Source: a virus. From it: DNA of 64,000 nucleotides. The stretch spans positions 86,678 through 150,677 of the IMG/VR virus record IMGVR_UViG_3300036715_002570; one strand, 5' to 3'. The notes under the pieces are model-generated. The model worked only from the letters and a program-made list of their open reading frames with translations, made no database searches and was not told the origin of the DNA. Positions 32,628-40,658 of the stretch are shown here, piece by piece (positions within the stretch are counted from its first letter, which is position 1; each line of letters starts with the position of its first letter). A program made the position numbers and the translations under genes.

Positions 32628-33254
32628 GTGCTCAACGTCAACGTAGCCCTGCGGCACCTGGACATCAACCCGAACAGCGTGATGCGTGCCGTGCAAGAGG
32701 TGCGGCTCCACATCGAAGAGCGTGGGACCGAGCCGTCTGAAGCGATCAGCTTCATGCAGCGGGTGTTCGGCACGGCGCCGTCGTACGCGGAAGTTCACGA
32801 GCAGAAGATGTGCTCGCCGTTCGTCTACGCGGTCACGGTCGCGCAAGCGATGACGGAAGCTGCGATCAAGCAGCATGGGCAGATCGATAACGATACACTG
32901 CCGCTGCTGCTCGCGAACGCGAAAAAGCGGGCGGAAGGCGTGATCATGAAGCCGGAGAACCGCTGCATGTACGCTGAAGCGGAATCGGTCACGGGTGGAA
33001 ACACTACGTCGGCCGCTGTTGCCAAGAGCGTCGACACCGTCGTCGAGGTCAAGGCGTCGGGCGAAATCAAGAAGGGCGGAAAGCAGATTCTGGCTGAGGC
33101 CCTGTACCGCAAGCACGTTCTCGACACACCGTCGCCGTTGACAAACCAAGAATTCATCAAAGTGCTGATCGCAGAAGCACAAATGACGAAGGGTGGAGCA
33201 ACGACGTATGCGTTCAATCTGAAGAAGAAGCTGGGCGCTCCGAAGACGGAGTGA
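32628..33254 (+). CDS. Hypothetical protein with C-terminal GA-TYY module, 208 aa
   Basis: GTG start after CTGGAGAGC. Residues about 160-205 (LAEALYRKHVL, AEAQMTKGGATTYAFNLKKK) are the shared module; the rest is helical. Unknown function. Confidence 0.75.
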   Translation: MLNVNVALRHLDINPNSVMRAVQEVRLHIEERGTEPSEAISFMQRVFGTAPSYAEVHEQKMCSPFVYAVTVAQAMTEAAIKQHGQIDNDTLPLLLANAKKRAEGVIMKPENRCMYAEAESVTGGNTTSAAVAKSVDTVVEVKASGEIKKGGKQILAEALYRKHVLDTPSPLTNQEFIKVLIAEAQMTKGGATTYAFNLKKKLGAPKTE

Positions 33255-33312
33255 CTTGTTGAACTTGGTCGGAAGGTGTTGTATCATCTTCCCACCGCAA
33301 CCAAGGACCAGT

Positions 33313-33570
33313 ATGCTGCCGATTCCGCGAATCCAAGCGATGATCACAATCGTTGAGACGAACCAGATCATGAAGGTGGTGTTCACCAACGTGGGCAACA
33401 TGATGGACGAGCTGCTGATTGCGATCGAGCTCGCATCGATCGCTCTCGGACGCTGGATCGACCCGACCCCGTTCAATGTGCTGCGTGGTGAAGACATCTT
33501 CATCTGGTTCCTGTACGAGGGCACCAACGAGAAGTACATGACGGTCCTGGGGCATAAGCTCAGCGACTGA
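33313..33570 (+). CDS. Hypothetical protein, 85 aa
   Basis: CCAAGGACC before ATG 33313. Hydrophobic helix-rich centre (MMDELLIAIELASIALG). Unknown. Confidence 0.7.
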   Translation: MLPIPRIQAMITIVETNQIMKVVFTNVGNMMDELLIAIELASIALGRWIDPTPFNVLRGEDIFIWFLYEGTNEKYMTVLGHKLSD

Positions 33571-33574
33571 CTAG

Positions 33575-33608
33575 TTGACCCCAACAGGAGATCGTGGTAT
33601 GATCTCCT
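33575..33608 (+). promoter_or_regulatory. Inverted-repeat promoter
   Basis: TTGACC (33575-33580), 17-bp spacer, TATGAT (33598-33603). AGGAGATC (33586-33593) and GATCTCCT (33601-33608) pair across the -10 box. Confidence 0.65.
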
Positions 33609-33638
33609 CTCCACAACCACTCCCCAAGGAGGAGCACC

Positions 33639-34208
33639 ATGAAGTACACTATCCAGATCGGCGACACCCGCCTGGTCCAAGACGACAACGGCGACGTGTT
33701 TGAGTTCACCGCGACGCGCCAACTGTCGAGGGAAGAAGCCCAGGCGAAGATCGCCGAACGCGAGCAGGAGTTCCGTGACGAGATCGCTAGCCTGCTCAGC
33801 GGGCTCAGCGAGGTCGGCGGGCAGAGCATGGTTGTGCTCGACACTGCTGCATCCGCCATGGACGGCAGCAACGGCCACCCGCAATGCGCTGTCTGCGGCA
33901 CACACCACGAGGGCGCTTTCGCCAGCCTGGACGCCGAGATCGTCACAACGTACCCGGTGACCGAGAGCGTCTGGTTCAACTACCCGAACACCGACGCGCT
34001 TGAGGACGACGTCACGCCGAAGCTGTACTTGACGGAGCGCACCACCGGCCGCGCGATCATCGAAGAAGAGCCTGAGCTGCTGGACTGCTCCGCTGAGCAC
34101 GAGCACGGCGCGCTGATCCGCAAGTTTGTGTTCGAGGACGCCACGCCGGCTGAGAAGCCGGTGATGACGATCACGATCCAACCGGTGCCGTACCCGACCG
34201 TCCACTGA
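33639..34208 (+). CDS. Hypothetical protein, 189 aa
   Basis: Beta-rich start, then a helical segment and a CAVCGTHHEG cysteine/histidine motif (about 88-97) that could bind metal. The C-terminus is beta-rich. A terminator follows. Unknown. Confidence 0.75.
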   Translation: MKYTIQIGDTRLVQDDNGDVFEFTATRQLSREEAQAKIAEREQEFRDEIASLLSGLSEVGGQSMVVLDTAASAMDGSNGHPQCAVCGTHHEGAFASLDAEIVTTYPVTESVWFNYPNTDALEDDVTPKLYLTERTTGRAIIEEEPELLDCSAEHEHGALIRKFVFEDATPAEKPVMTITIQPVPYPTVH

Positions 34209-34226
34209 CCACCGTCTCCTCGTTCA

Positions 34227-34266
34227 GAAGGGCTCTGCTAGCAACGGTAGGGCCCTTCCGCTTTTT
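34227..34266 (+). terminator. Rho-independent terminator
   Basis: GAAGGGC (34227-34233) / GCCCTTC (34252-34258), then CGCTTTTT. Confidence 0.75.
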
Positions 34267-34292
34267 GGTCACGAACGGGTAGTTTCACCCTG

Positions 34293-34345
34293 TTGATCAT
34301 TACCCTCGACGGTATTAGGATAGACCCTGTCGATTGATCAACAAC
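34293..34345 (+). promoter_or_regulatory. Inverted-repeat promoter
   Basis: TTGATC (34293-34298), 17-bp spacer, TAGGAT (34316-34321). TGTTGATCA is mirrored downstream by TGATCAACA; CTCGAC/GTCGA form an inner pair. Confidence 0.6.
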
Positions 34346-34366
34346 GTCACCTACAGGAGATCAGAC

Positions 34367-34504
34367 GTGAACAAGTCGCACCGTGCCAAGCATGCCCCGC
34401 AGCGCAAGAACGACGGCGGTGATTCGCGGATGAACCGCCTGGCGAAGGCGGCCCGCAAGGGAACGCTGGCCCGCGTCCGTGAGCGCGAGGCGCAGGAGGG
34501 CTGA
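34367..34504 (+). CDS. Basic micro-protein, 45 aa
   Basis: GTG start after ACAGGAG. Rich in Arg, Lys and Ala (RLAKAARKGTLARVREREAQ); likely nucleic-acid binding. Confidence 0.6.
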   Translation: MNKSHRAKHAPQRKNDGGDSRMNRLAKAARKGTLARVREREAQEG

Positions 34505-34516
34505 TCACGTCACCCT

Positions 34517-34550
34517 GTTGATCCTAGCTCGCAATTGGGTTAGGATCAAC
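34517..34550 (+). promoter_or_regulatory. Promoter inside a perfect 10-bp inverted repeat
   Basis: GTTGATCCTA (34517-34526) and TAGGATCAAC (34541-34550). The left arm contains the -35 TTGATC and the right arm begins with the -10 TAGGAT, 17 bp apart. CTGGAG then ATG 34570 follow, but that frame stops after five codons; 34570-34778 has no gene but holds a 22-bp GC palindrome (about 34711-34732). Confidence 0.7.
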
Positions 34551-34778
34551 TCAACACCTGGAGATCTGAATGGGATTACCGCTATAGGGCTTTGATGTGA
34601 CATGCGCCCGCCCCGAAGTCACCCTCGGCTAGAGTTATCTGTGCTGCGGCAGCGCTCAGCAAGTGTGCTGAGACCGCCCGCGATCAGAGAATACGCATGT
34701 TAGAGGATTCCGGCGCCGGCCCGGGCCGGCGCCCCCAGCGCATTCATATCAACAATCCCACCTGGAGGATCCCAGAGC

Positions 34779-34970
34779 ATGAGCAAGAACAGCAAGAACG
34801 CCAAGCGCCACATCACTGAGAAGCAGGCGTCGACCCAGCGCCTCGCTGGCAACAAGGGCCCGTCGAAGACGGCGCCAAAGCACGGCAAGAAGAACGCGTG
34901 GTGGCAGAAGTACCTGTCGTACGCCAGCTACATCAAGGGCGGCAAGAAGGCGGCCAATCAAGACCAGTAG
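34779..34970 (+). CDS. Lys-rich basic protein, 63 aa
   Basis: CTGGAGGATCC upstream. Very basic N-terminus (MSKNSKNAKRHITEKQA) and aromatic WWQKYLSYASYIKGGKK. Possible nucleic-acid binding protein. Confidence 0.7.
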   Translation: MSKNSKNAKRHITEKQASTQRLAGNKGPSKTAPKHGKKNAWWQKYLSYASYIKGGKKAANQDQ

Positions 34971-35059
34971 GCCGCCGCGGCTGAAGCACGAAAAGGACCC
35001 ATGTGGTTCTTTCGTTGTTTTTGGGGTACAATTGTTACATCTTTCAACGAGGAGCAACC

Positions 35060-35410
35060 ATGCCCACGAACAAGCTGTTTACGAACATTGACCGGAAGGT
35101 GTCCCGCGGCCGCCAGGACGTGACGCTGTTGCAGTTCGCAACGGTCGGTGCCCACAAGGTCAGAATCGAGGTCAAGTCGGACTCTTACAAATTCCAATGC
35201 TATGCCCACTTATCGGTTCTCGATAAGGAAAAGATGGCATGGAACCCCGTGGTGCATATCCCCCATGGTCAGATGCACACCCCTGAGGGCGTGTGCTATC
35301 AACCGGATGCCCGTGAGGTCACTGCCCACAATCAATCTACGCTTGCAGCCAAGTATTTTGGCGCCGACGTCAACGAGCTGATCCGTATCTATAAAGCGTT
35401 GATCGACTGA
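35060..35410 (+). CDS. Hypothetical protein, 116 aa
   Basis: ACGAGGAGC before ATG 35060. Beta-rich. A terminator-like hairpin (AAAGGACC/GGTTCTTT, 34990-35012) and a TACAAT -10 (35026-35031) lie upstream. Unknown. Confidence 0.7.
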   Translation: MPTNKLFTNIDRKVSRGRQDVTLLQFATVGAHKVRIEVKSDSYKFQCYAHLSVLDKEKMAWNPVVHIPHGQMHTPEGVCYQPDAREVTAHNQSTLAAKYFGADVNELIRIYKALID

Positions 35411-35417
35411 GTGGGTG

Positions 35418-35437
35418 TTTTCACCTCGTGGTGAAAA
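35418..35437 (+). terminator. Hairpin TTTTCACC / GGTGAAAA
   Basis: Eight-base stem, 4-base loop, right after the stop of the 35060 gene. Confidence 0.55.
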
Positions 35438-35453
35438 AAGCATCATCGCCCAG

Positions 35454-35482
35454 TTGATTCGACCTGCGGTTTCCCTTATAGT
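35454..35482 (+). promoter_or_regulatory. Promoter of the 35558 gene
   Basis: TTGATT, 17-bp spacer, TATAGT. Confidence 0.65.
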
Positions 35483-35557
35483 TACTTCACTGGATCGAAC
35501 AACGCAAGCAAGCGACTACGACCAGCCCTCATCCACCCTCTCCACAGGAGCTGCACC

Positions 35558-36193
35558 ATGTCCAAGAACCTCGCCCCCGCGCAACACGCCGTCGCCCTCG
35601 CCATCCTCGCCGCCGTCGGCCGCGAAGTCCTCGCCACCGAGGAAGGCAACACCCACACGCTCAAGATCACCGGCATCTCGCCCGACCAAGTCGGCTCGAT
35701 GAAGGACAAGAGCAAGGCTCCGTACGCCGTGCTGACCCGCGACGGCGAGGACGGCGGCGAGGCGATCGTCGTCGCCCTGCACCCGAAGAACGCCTCGGCC
35801 CTGCTCGAGAAGGGCGAGGACGGTATCTACAAGCTGGTCGCCGCTGAGGGCACGACCGAGGCCGTCTCGACCTCGGCCGCCGCCGAGCCGACGACCACGG
35901 AAGCGTCCGCCGAAGGCACGGCCGAGGGCAACGCCGAAGCGACCGTCGAGGCCAAGGACAACGTGCCGACCAAGAAGGAAATGGCGATCGACGCCTACAT
36001 CACGTTGGCCAACGACGGCAAGACCCGCGCCGAGATCATCAAGCACTTCGTTGACGTGATCGGCCTGTCCAAGGCGGGCGCCGCCACGTACTACCAGAAC
36101 TGCCACTCGAACAAGGCGGGCTGGACCGAAGCGCTCGAGACCTCCAGCGACGCCGCGGGCACTGAGAACGATGCCGAAGCGGACGCGTCCTGA
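35558..36193 (+). CDS. Ala/Glu-rich protein with GA-TYY module, 211 aa
   Basis: Strong CACAGGAG. N-terminal globular part (1-90), an acidic Thr/Ala/Glu linker (about 95-130), then the shared module at about 131-185 (KEMAIDAYITLANDGKTR, IGLSKAGAATYYQNC). Highly GC-rich codons. Function unknown. Confidence 0.8.
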   Translation: MSKNLAPAQHAVALAILAAVGREVLATEEGNTHTLKITGISPDQVGSMKDKSKAPYAVLTRDGEDGGEAIVVALHPKNASALLEKGEDGIYKLVAAEGTTEAVSTSAAAEPTTTEASAEGTAEGNAEATVEAKDNVPTKKEMAIDAYITLANDGKTRAEIIKHFVDVIGLSKAGAATYYQNCHSNKAGWTEALETSSDAAGTENDAEADAS

Positions 36194-36234
36194 TCGGGCA
36201 ATGGGGAGCTACGAGCTCCCCCACTCCACCCAGA

Positions 36235-36275
36235 GGGTGGGTAGTCGTGAGGCTACCCACCCTTTCTCCTTTTCA
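36235..36275 (+). terminator. Rho-independent terminator
   Basis: GGGTGGGTAG / CTACCCACCC (36235-36262), loop of eight, then TTTCTCCTTTTC. A second hairpin GGGGAGCT/AGCTCCCC lies just before it. The gap 36263-36580 has no gene; it carries two promoter-like runs (TTACCCTACTGTATAGT; TTTACCCTGATAGT). Confidence 0.8.
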
Positions 36276-36580
36276 TGTGGGCAGATGGCGGAAAGAGCTT
36301 ATCTGCAACGACGTTATTACTGAGGATTTCCCATGGACGACCCAGCTGGTCAATGTCTCCTAGACCTCTAGCAGATAAGCGACCATTGAATCAGGAGACT
36401 ATCGACAGATTACCCTACTGTATAGTCCGTTGACATTAGCTGCTTATTCTGGTTGACCGGTTGATCTCAACCCAGTTTACCCTGATAGTAGACCCCAATG
36501 CGAACGGAATTCCAGCCGGCGCAGAAACTTCAACCACAGGGCAGTTTCGCCCAGCTTTCCTTTTACAGGAGCCTTTCATC

Positions 36581-37036
36581 ATGTCGACCACCCAAGCCGT
36601 CAACCTGTCCCCCAACGCGATCAAGATCCTCGGCTACGTCAGCAAGGGCCTGAACACCCGCGAAGCGATCGCCAAGCGCATGAAGACCAGCGTGCCCGTC
36701 GTCAACGGCAGCCTGACCGTCCTGAAGCGCCAGGAGATGGTCACCGTCGACGAAGAAGGCGTGATCACCGCCGTCGAGGGCGCCGCCGTCGTCGCCGAGT
36801 CCGCCCACACGCCGCGCTCGCAGAGCAAGATGGCGCAGGCCCGCAAGCTGTACGCGAAGTACCAGCACAAGGGCCGTCAGGTCGTGCTCGACAAGCTGAT
36901 CGGCATCGGCCTGACCCCGAAGGGCGCGTCGACGTACTACCAGACGCTGAAGACGCGCGCCGACGCCGAGGCTGCCGCGCCCGCCGCTCCGGTCGCCCGC
37001 AGCCGCAAGTCGCAGGCCGCTGCCACCCACGCCTGA
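36581..37036 (+). CDS. Winged-helix protein with GA-TYY module, 151 aa
   Basis: ATG 36581 after ACAGGAGCC. Residues 8-65 (LSPNAIKILGYVSKGLNTRE, then AIAKRMKTSVPVVNGSLTVL, MVTVDEEGVI) look like a MarR/winged-helix DNA-binding domain. Residues about 83-125 (MAQARKLYAKYQHKGRQV, IGLTPKGASTYYQTLK) are the shared module; the tail is Ala/Pro/Arg-rich. Probably a transcription regulator. Confidence 0.75.
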   Translation: MSTTQAVNLSPNAIKILGYVSKGLNTREAIAKRMKTSVPVVNGSLTVLKRQEMVTVDEEGVITAVEGAAVVAESAHTPRSQSKMAQARKLYAKYQHKGRQVVLDKLIGIGLTPKGASTYYQTLKTRADAEAAAPAAPVARSRKSQAAATHA

Positions 37037-37080
37037 TCGGGGCGATCTGGGTGCCGCTCTGAGGGCGGCCTCCACTGTTC

Positions 37081-37091
37081 ACTAGTAAACA
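37081..37091 (+). repeat. ACTAGTAAACA motif
   Basis: Exact copy of the 11-mer in an intergenic site. Confidence 0.5.
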
Positions 37092-37131
37092 TCTGGTGTA
37101 ATAGTGGTGGCCGCCCTCTCCGTTTGCACTG

Positions 37132-37160
37132 TTGACTAATTAGGGTGAAGGCAGTATCCT
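37132..37160 (+). promoter_or_regulatory. Promoter of the 37187 gene
   Basis: TTGACT, 17-bp spacer, TATCCT; GGTGA and TCACC flank the -10. Confidence 0.55.
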
Positions 37161-37186
37161 GCATCACCACTTCGAGGAGTCAACTG

Positions 37187-37504
37187 ATGCCCAAGAAATT
37201 GACCGATGCGGACCGCGTCCGTGCTGCGATGAAGGCGGCGGGGTTCAAGACGAAAACCCGCGTCGGCGACGTTGCTCTGAAGCGCAACGTCAATGTGTCC
37301 GACCGCTCGTGCAACCCGTACATCCAGCTGACGCTGCCGCTCGCCGCCGACATCAACAAGGCGCCGCTGGAGCAGCAACATAAGCTCCATGACGAGCTGG
37401 TCAAGCAGTTCGGTGATCGGTACGCGTTCGGGATGTTCCGCCGTCCGCACCCGCGTCTGTCGACGTACCTGCAGTTCTACGTCACGCGGGAGAAGAAGCA
37501 ATGA
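37187..37504 (+). CDS. Hypothetical basic protein, 105 aa
   Basis: CGAGGAG upstream of ATG 37187. Basic N-terminus, beta-rich centre; ends ATGA with the next gene. Unknown. Confidence 0.7.
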   Translation: MPKKLTDADRVRAAMKAAGFKTKTRVGDVALKRNVNVSDRSCNPYIQLTLPLAADINKAPLEQQHKLHDELVKQFGDRYAFGMFRRPHPRLSTYLQFYVTREKKQ

Positions 37505-37638
37505 TGTACCAGCACCTGCCCGAGCGTGTGACGGAGACGGTTCAGCGCCACCCGCAACGTCCGCAGACTCCGACGCAATGGCCTCTCGGCCTGCCCGTCT
37601 CTCCTCCTTCGAACAGCAAGGACAAGCCTCGTTGGTGA
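37501..37638 (+). CDS. Pro-rich micro-protein, 45 aa
   Basis: ATGA overlap; polar and Pro/Gln-rich (RHPQRPQTPTQWPLGLPVSP). Confidence 0.5.
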   Translation: MMYQHLPERVTETVQRHPQRPQTPTQWPLGLPVSPPSNSKDKPRW

Positions 37639-37660
37639 GCGCGCTGCCCACTTGAGGTAC

Positions 37661-37692
37661 GAAGGCTGGTGTGCAAATGTCACCCAGCCTTC
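37661..37692 (+). terminator. Hairpin after the Pro-rich gene
   Basis: GAAGGCTGG (37661-37669) / CCAGCCTTC (37684-37692), then TTAAAAAA. Confidence 0.6.
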
Positions 37693-37709
37693 TTAAAAAA
37701 GTCAACGGC

Positions 37710-37760
37710 GAAAAACAAACAGGCGCTCTCGCCGTCCACCCACAGGATGCCTGTTCGACC
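37710..37760 (+). repeat. T-arm-like repeat element, diverged copy 3
   Basis: GAAAAACAAACAGGCGCTCT then CGCCGTCCACCC, hairpin ACAGG atg CCTGT, then TTCGACC; matches copy 1 with scattered changes. Some changes keep the GGYG/CGCC and central stems paired. Confidence 0.5.
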
Positions 37761-37812
37761 GCATACCCATTATCACCGCACACTAGAGAAAAGGCAAGCC
37801 CCTCCTTAACGG

Positions 37813-37841
37813 TTGCCAAGTTACCCGTGCGGAAGGATACT
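37813..37841 (+). promoter_or_regulatory. Promoter of the 37868 gene
   Basis: TTGCCA, 17-bp spacer, GATACT. Confidence 0.6.
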
Positions 37842-37867
37842 AAGGCATCGCAATTGAGGAGCCCGCA

Positions 37868-38389
37868 ATGGCCCGCACGCCCAAGCCGCAACCGCTCGTG
37901 ACCAAGGAAACGCTGCAGCAGATGATCCAGCTTGCAGCCAACCGCGCCGAGCAGAAGAAGATCGTTGGCCGCGCGCTCGTCGCGCTGTACCAACGTCAGA
38001 CGCCGTCGGAACAGTCGTCTGAAACGACGAAGGACAGCAACTCGATCGGGTTCTCCAGTGCCGATGCCGACGTCGGCTCCCGCTGCGCGAAGTACTTCCT
38101 GCAGCACCAGACGCTGCTCGACTGGATGTACGGCGTCTGGATGCAAGCCGGTAAGGGCGGCTATCCGCGTATCTGCCGGTACAGCCGCCAGCTGAACGAG
38201 ATCGCTGAAGAGAAGGCGGCTCGCAAGCGTACGCTGATGCAGCGCCGCCTGGAGGAGCTGAAGGTGACCTATGGTGAGTGCGTCGACAGCGACGATCCGT
38301 CGATCCTCCAGCCGATCGTTGACGAAATGCGCTCGCTCGAAGATCGACTGGGTGTTTCGCCCTACATCATCATTGGTGCTGTTGTCTAA
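37868..38389 (+). CDS. Conserved phage/plasmid hypothetical protein, 173 aa
   Basis: LVTKETLQQMIQLAANRAEQ, LVALYQRQT, NSIGFSSADADVGSRCAKYF and RICRYSRQLNEIA match a family common in phages and plasmids of proteobacteria with no known function. Helical. Confidence 0.8.
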   Translation: MARTPKPQPLVTKETLQQMIQLAANRAEQKKIVGRALVALYQRQTPSEQSSETTKDSNSIGFSSADADVGSRCAKYFLQHQTLLDWMYGVWMQAGKGGYPRICRYSRQLNEIAEEKAARKRTLMQRRLEELKVTYGECVDSDDPSILQPIVDEMRSLEDRLGVSPYIIIGAVV

Positions 38390-38532
38390 ACTGAATAGGT
38401 CAGATACGCTCAATCCGTCAACTGAAAAATTCGCTCAATAAGAGTGGATCTGCTAAGCAGGGCACCCAGCCAGTAAGAGGAGGGTTGGGGCGGATCGGAA
38501 GGTTGGCGTATTCCAACCAACCAGGAGCGAGA

Positions 38533-38709
38533 ATGACCTGTGAAGCAGTCGAAGACACCGTCACCCCGACCGAGAACCTGAAGTCGCCCGTGTTCGCGGC
38601 GCTGATGGCCCAGATCATGATGCCGCAGCAATACGACACGATCATGCAACACGCGCTGGTGTCCGTCAACGCGAAGTGCCCCAGCCGCACTGTGACCATC
38701 GACAAGTGA
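38533..38709 (+). CDS. Hypothetical protein, 58 aa
   Basis: CAGGAGCG before ATG 38533. Met-rich middle (AALMAQIMMPQQYDTIMQHA). Unknown. Confidence 0.65.
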   Translation: MTCEAVEDTVTPTENLKSPVFAALMAQIMMPQQYDTIMQHALVSVNAKCPSRTVTIDK

Positions 38710-38716
38710 GGAGATC

Positions 38717-38911
38717 ATGAGCACCAACTTCGACAACATCGTCCTGATGGGCCAGATCCAACGGATCGCGGAGGCCCACGGTGTCCAAGCAGCCGCTCAT
38801 GTCGCCGACGACGCTGGCGTCCCGTTCAAGCAGGCGCACGCGATCCTGCTGCCGTACTGCGCCCGTGGGCGCACGTCGGTCCCGGCCGTTAAGGTGCAGC
38901 TGCTGCACTAG
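38717..38911 (+). CDS. Hypothetical protein, 64 aa
   Basis: GAGGAGATC upstream. Helical, Ala-rich (AHGVQAAAHVADDAGVPFKQ), helix-turn-helix-like spacing possible. Unknown. Confidence 0.65.
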   Translation: MSTNFDNIVLMGQIQRIAEAHGVQAAAHVADDAGVPFKQAHAILLPYCARGRTSVPAVKVQLLH

Positions 38912-39005
38912 GCAGTTGCCAAGCCAGCAGCCTTTGTGGGATAGTTCCTACATCGGCTGCTGATTGAAGCGCAGCCGAGATGTTCTTCAATCAGCGGGAG
39001 CTTGC

Positions 39006-39236
39006 ATGGCAATCATCAAGGAAGACACTCCGACCACGCTCGGCGTTCAGTTCGTCGTCGAGCTGCAGGTGGCGAACCACATCGACGGCAACTACCTCGA
39101 CCACGAGATGATGGCCTCTGCGATCCACGGTGCGATCCGGTGGATGCTGGATCGCCGTGGATACGCCGGCTGCAAGACGACGGTCGACTCAGTGCAGTAC
39201 GAAACCGATTACCCAATTGACAAGGCGGCGGAATGA
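39006..39236 (+). CDS. Hypothetical protein, 76 aa
   Basis: GGGAGC before ATG 39006. Mixed alpha/beta. Ends ATGA with a membrane gene. Confidence 0.7.
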   Translation: MAIIKEDTPTTLGVQFVVELQVANHIDGNYLDHEMMASAIHGAIRWMLDRRGYAGCKTTVDSVQYETDYPIDKAAE

Positions 39237-39328
39237 TGAGAGAATTCTTCTACCGCACCGACTGGATCGGTGTTGCGATCGCGTTCGTGATCCTGTCCCT
39301 CTTCTTCACCACCGGAGCTGCTCAATGA
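39233..39328 (+). CDS. Small membrane protein, 31 aa
   Basis: Single helix (WIGVAIAFVILSLFFTTGA). Confidence 0.55.
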   Translation: MMREFFYRTDWIGVAIAFVILSLFFTTGAAQ

Positions 39329-39447
39329 AGATCAAGAAAGCCCTCACCCCCTTTGCATACGCCGTCCTGTTCGCGCTTGCGCTCGACGGGTTGATCGTGT
39401 GGGCGATCATCGAGGGCTGGGTCACCTACACGCAGGCTCACCCGTGA
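39325..39447 (+). CDS. Small membrane protein, 40 aa
   Basis: ATGA overlap; basic N-terminus MKIKK then a long helix (FAYAVLFALALDGLIVWAII). Confidence 0.6.
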   Translation: MKIKKALTPFAYAVLFALALDGLIVWAIIEGWVTYTQAHP

Positions 39448-39510
39448 AGGGTTGGCTGGTTGAGCGCCCTGCTCCCAGCCGTTTTTATAACGATGCTCAA
39501 GGAGAGCTGA

Positions 39511-39615
39511 ATGAAATGGTTCCTGCGTCTGTGGTTGATCTGGGCGTGCTTGTGTCTGGTCGGCAGCGGTCTGTGCGTCTACGCGGTGGTGCATTTCATC
39601 CAGAAGTTCTGGTGA
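39511..39615 (+). CDS. Small membrane protein, 34 aa
   Basis: AAGGAGAGC before ATG 39511; hydrophobic, Trp- and Cys-rich helix. Confidence 0.6.
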   Translation: MKWFLRLWLIWACLCLVGSGLCVYAVVHFIQKFW

Positions 39616-39619
39616 TCCG

Positions 39620-39669
39620 TTGACCCTCACCAGGAGTTAGGGTACACTACGTCCATCGTAGTGAGGAAT
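39620..39669 (+). promoter_or_regulatory. Promoter of the SprT-like gene
   Basis: TTGACC (39620-39625), 17-bp spacer, TACACT (39643-39648); ACTACG / CGTAGT hairpin in the leader and GTTGA..CCTCAC mirrored by GTGAGG..TCAAC. Confidence 0.6.
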
Positions 39670-39673
39670 CAAC

Positions 39674-40513
39674 ATGCACCTGACCGCTGAACTGAAGGCT
39701 CGTGTCACCGCGAAGATCAAGGACGGCATCGCTCGCGCTGAGAAGCGCTACGGCCGCACGTTTCCGATGCCGACGATCGGGTACGACCTGACCGGCCGCG
39801 TCGCTGGATACGCGAACTACATCAAGTGGCACATCCAGCTGAATGCTGACCTGCTGGTTCGCAACGTCGATGATTTCATCGCCCGCACTGTCCCGCATGA
39901 GCTTGCGCACTTGATCACCGACCGGGTGTATCCGGAGAACCACCGGAACAAGGGGATCACGATCACCCGCACCGGCCGCGTCAAGCGTGAGAAGCGAGAC
40001 ATCCACGGGACTGACTGGCAGAGCGTCTGCCTGGTGCTCGGGATGACCGATGTCACCCGCTGCCACAGCTACGACACGACTGAGACCAAGCGCGTTACGT
40101 CGCGTAGCCGGACGGTCGAATGGCAATGCCCGTGCGGTGCCAAGCTGATGCTGTCGCCGAAGATATCGGCAGAACTTGCAATCAACCCAGACTCGCGCTG
40201 GCACAAGTCGTGCCGGTGCCGTCGCCTGTTCCGTGCAGGTACCCAGCCCGCACCGACCTCGAACACGACGGTGCATGTTCGCCCGCAGCCGGCTCCGATT
40301 CTCCTGCCGAAGCCGACCCCGACGCCTGTGCTGTGCACCGCTGCAGCGGTGCAACAGGGCGCCAGCAAGATCGATGTCTGCTCTGCGCTGTACAAGGCTG
40401 CGCCTGTGGGTACGTCGCGCACCGCGATGATCGCACTGTTCGTCGCCAATGCGAACTGCACCCCCACGGGCGCGGCGACGTACTACCAGACGCTGAAGAA
40501 GAAGTTCAGTTGA
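39674..40513 (+). CDS. SprT-like zinc metallopeptidase fused to a GA-TYY module
   Basis: 279 aa. HELAH at 75-79 (RTVPHELAHLI) with HGTDW downstream is the SprT/Spartan active site; WQCPCGAKLML and HKSCRCRRLFR make a zinc ribbon. The last 55 residues (KIDVCSALYKAAPVGTSR, NCTPTGAATYYQTLKKKFS) are the shared module, joined by a Pro/Thr linker. Spartan-type proteases cut DNA-protein crosslinks; the module may direct it to a nucleic acid or partner. Confidence 0.85.
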   Translation: MHLTAELKARVTAKIKDGIARAEKRYGRTFPMPTIGYDLTGRVAGYANYIKWHIQLNADLLVRNVDDFIARTVPHELAHLITDRVYPENHRNKGITITRTGRVKREKRDIHGTDWQSVCLVLGMTDVTRCHSYDTTETKRVTSRSRTVEWQCPCGAKLMLSPKISAELAINPDSRWHKSCRCRRLFRAGTQPAPTSNTTVHVRPQPAPILLPKPTPTPVLCTAAAVQQGASKIDVCSALYKAAPVGTSRTAMIALFVANANCTPTGAATYYQTLKKKFS

Positions 40514-40658
40514 TCCAGAGAGCGGTTGCTCTTTGCACCGTTCTCTGCTGCTGTGAGCACCTGTAAGTTCGCCTCACAGTGCAGCCCGCACACCAGTGGA
40601 TGGTTGAGTGGGATGGTGTGATCAACTACAATACAAATATTGAGGATGTGAGGCAACG

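Noticed and set aside
32511-34205. Very long leftward frame
   Set aside because: Antisense to several well-supported genes with ribosome sites and promoters; low-complexity Arg/Leu/His content from GC-rich codons on the other strand.
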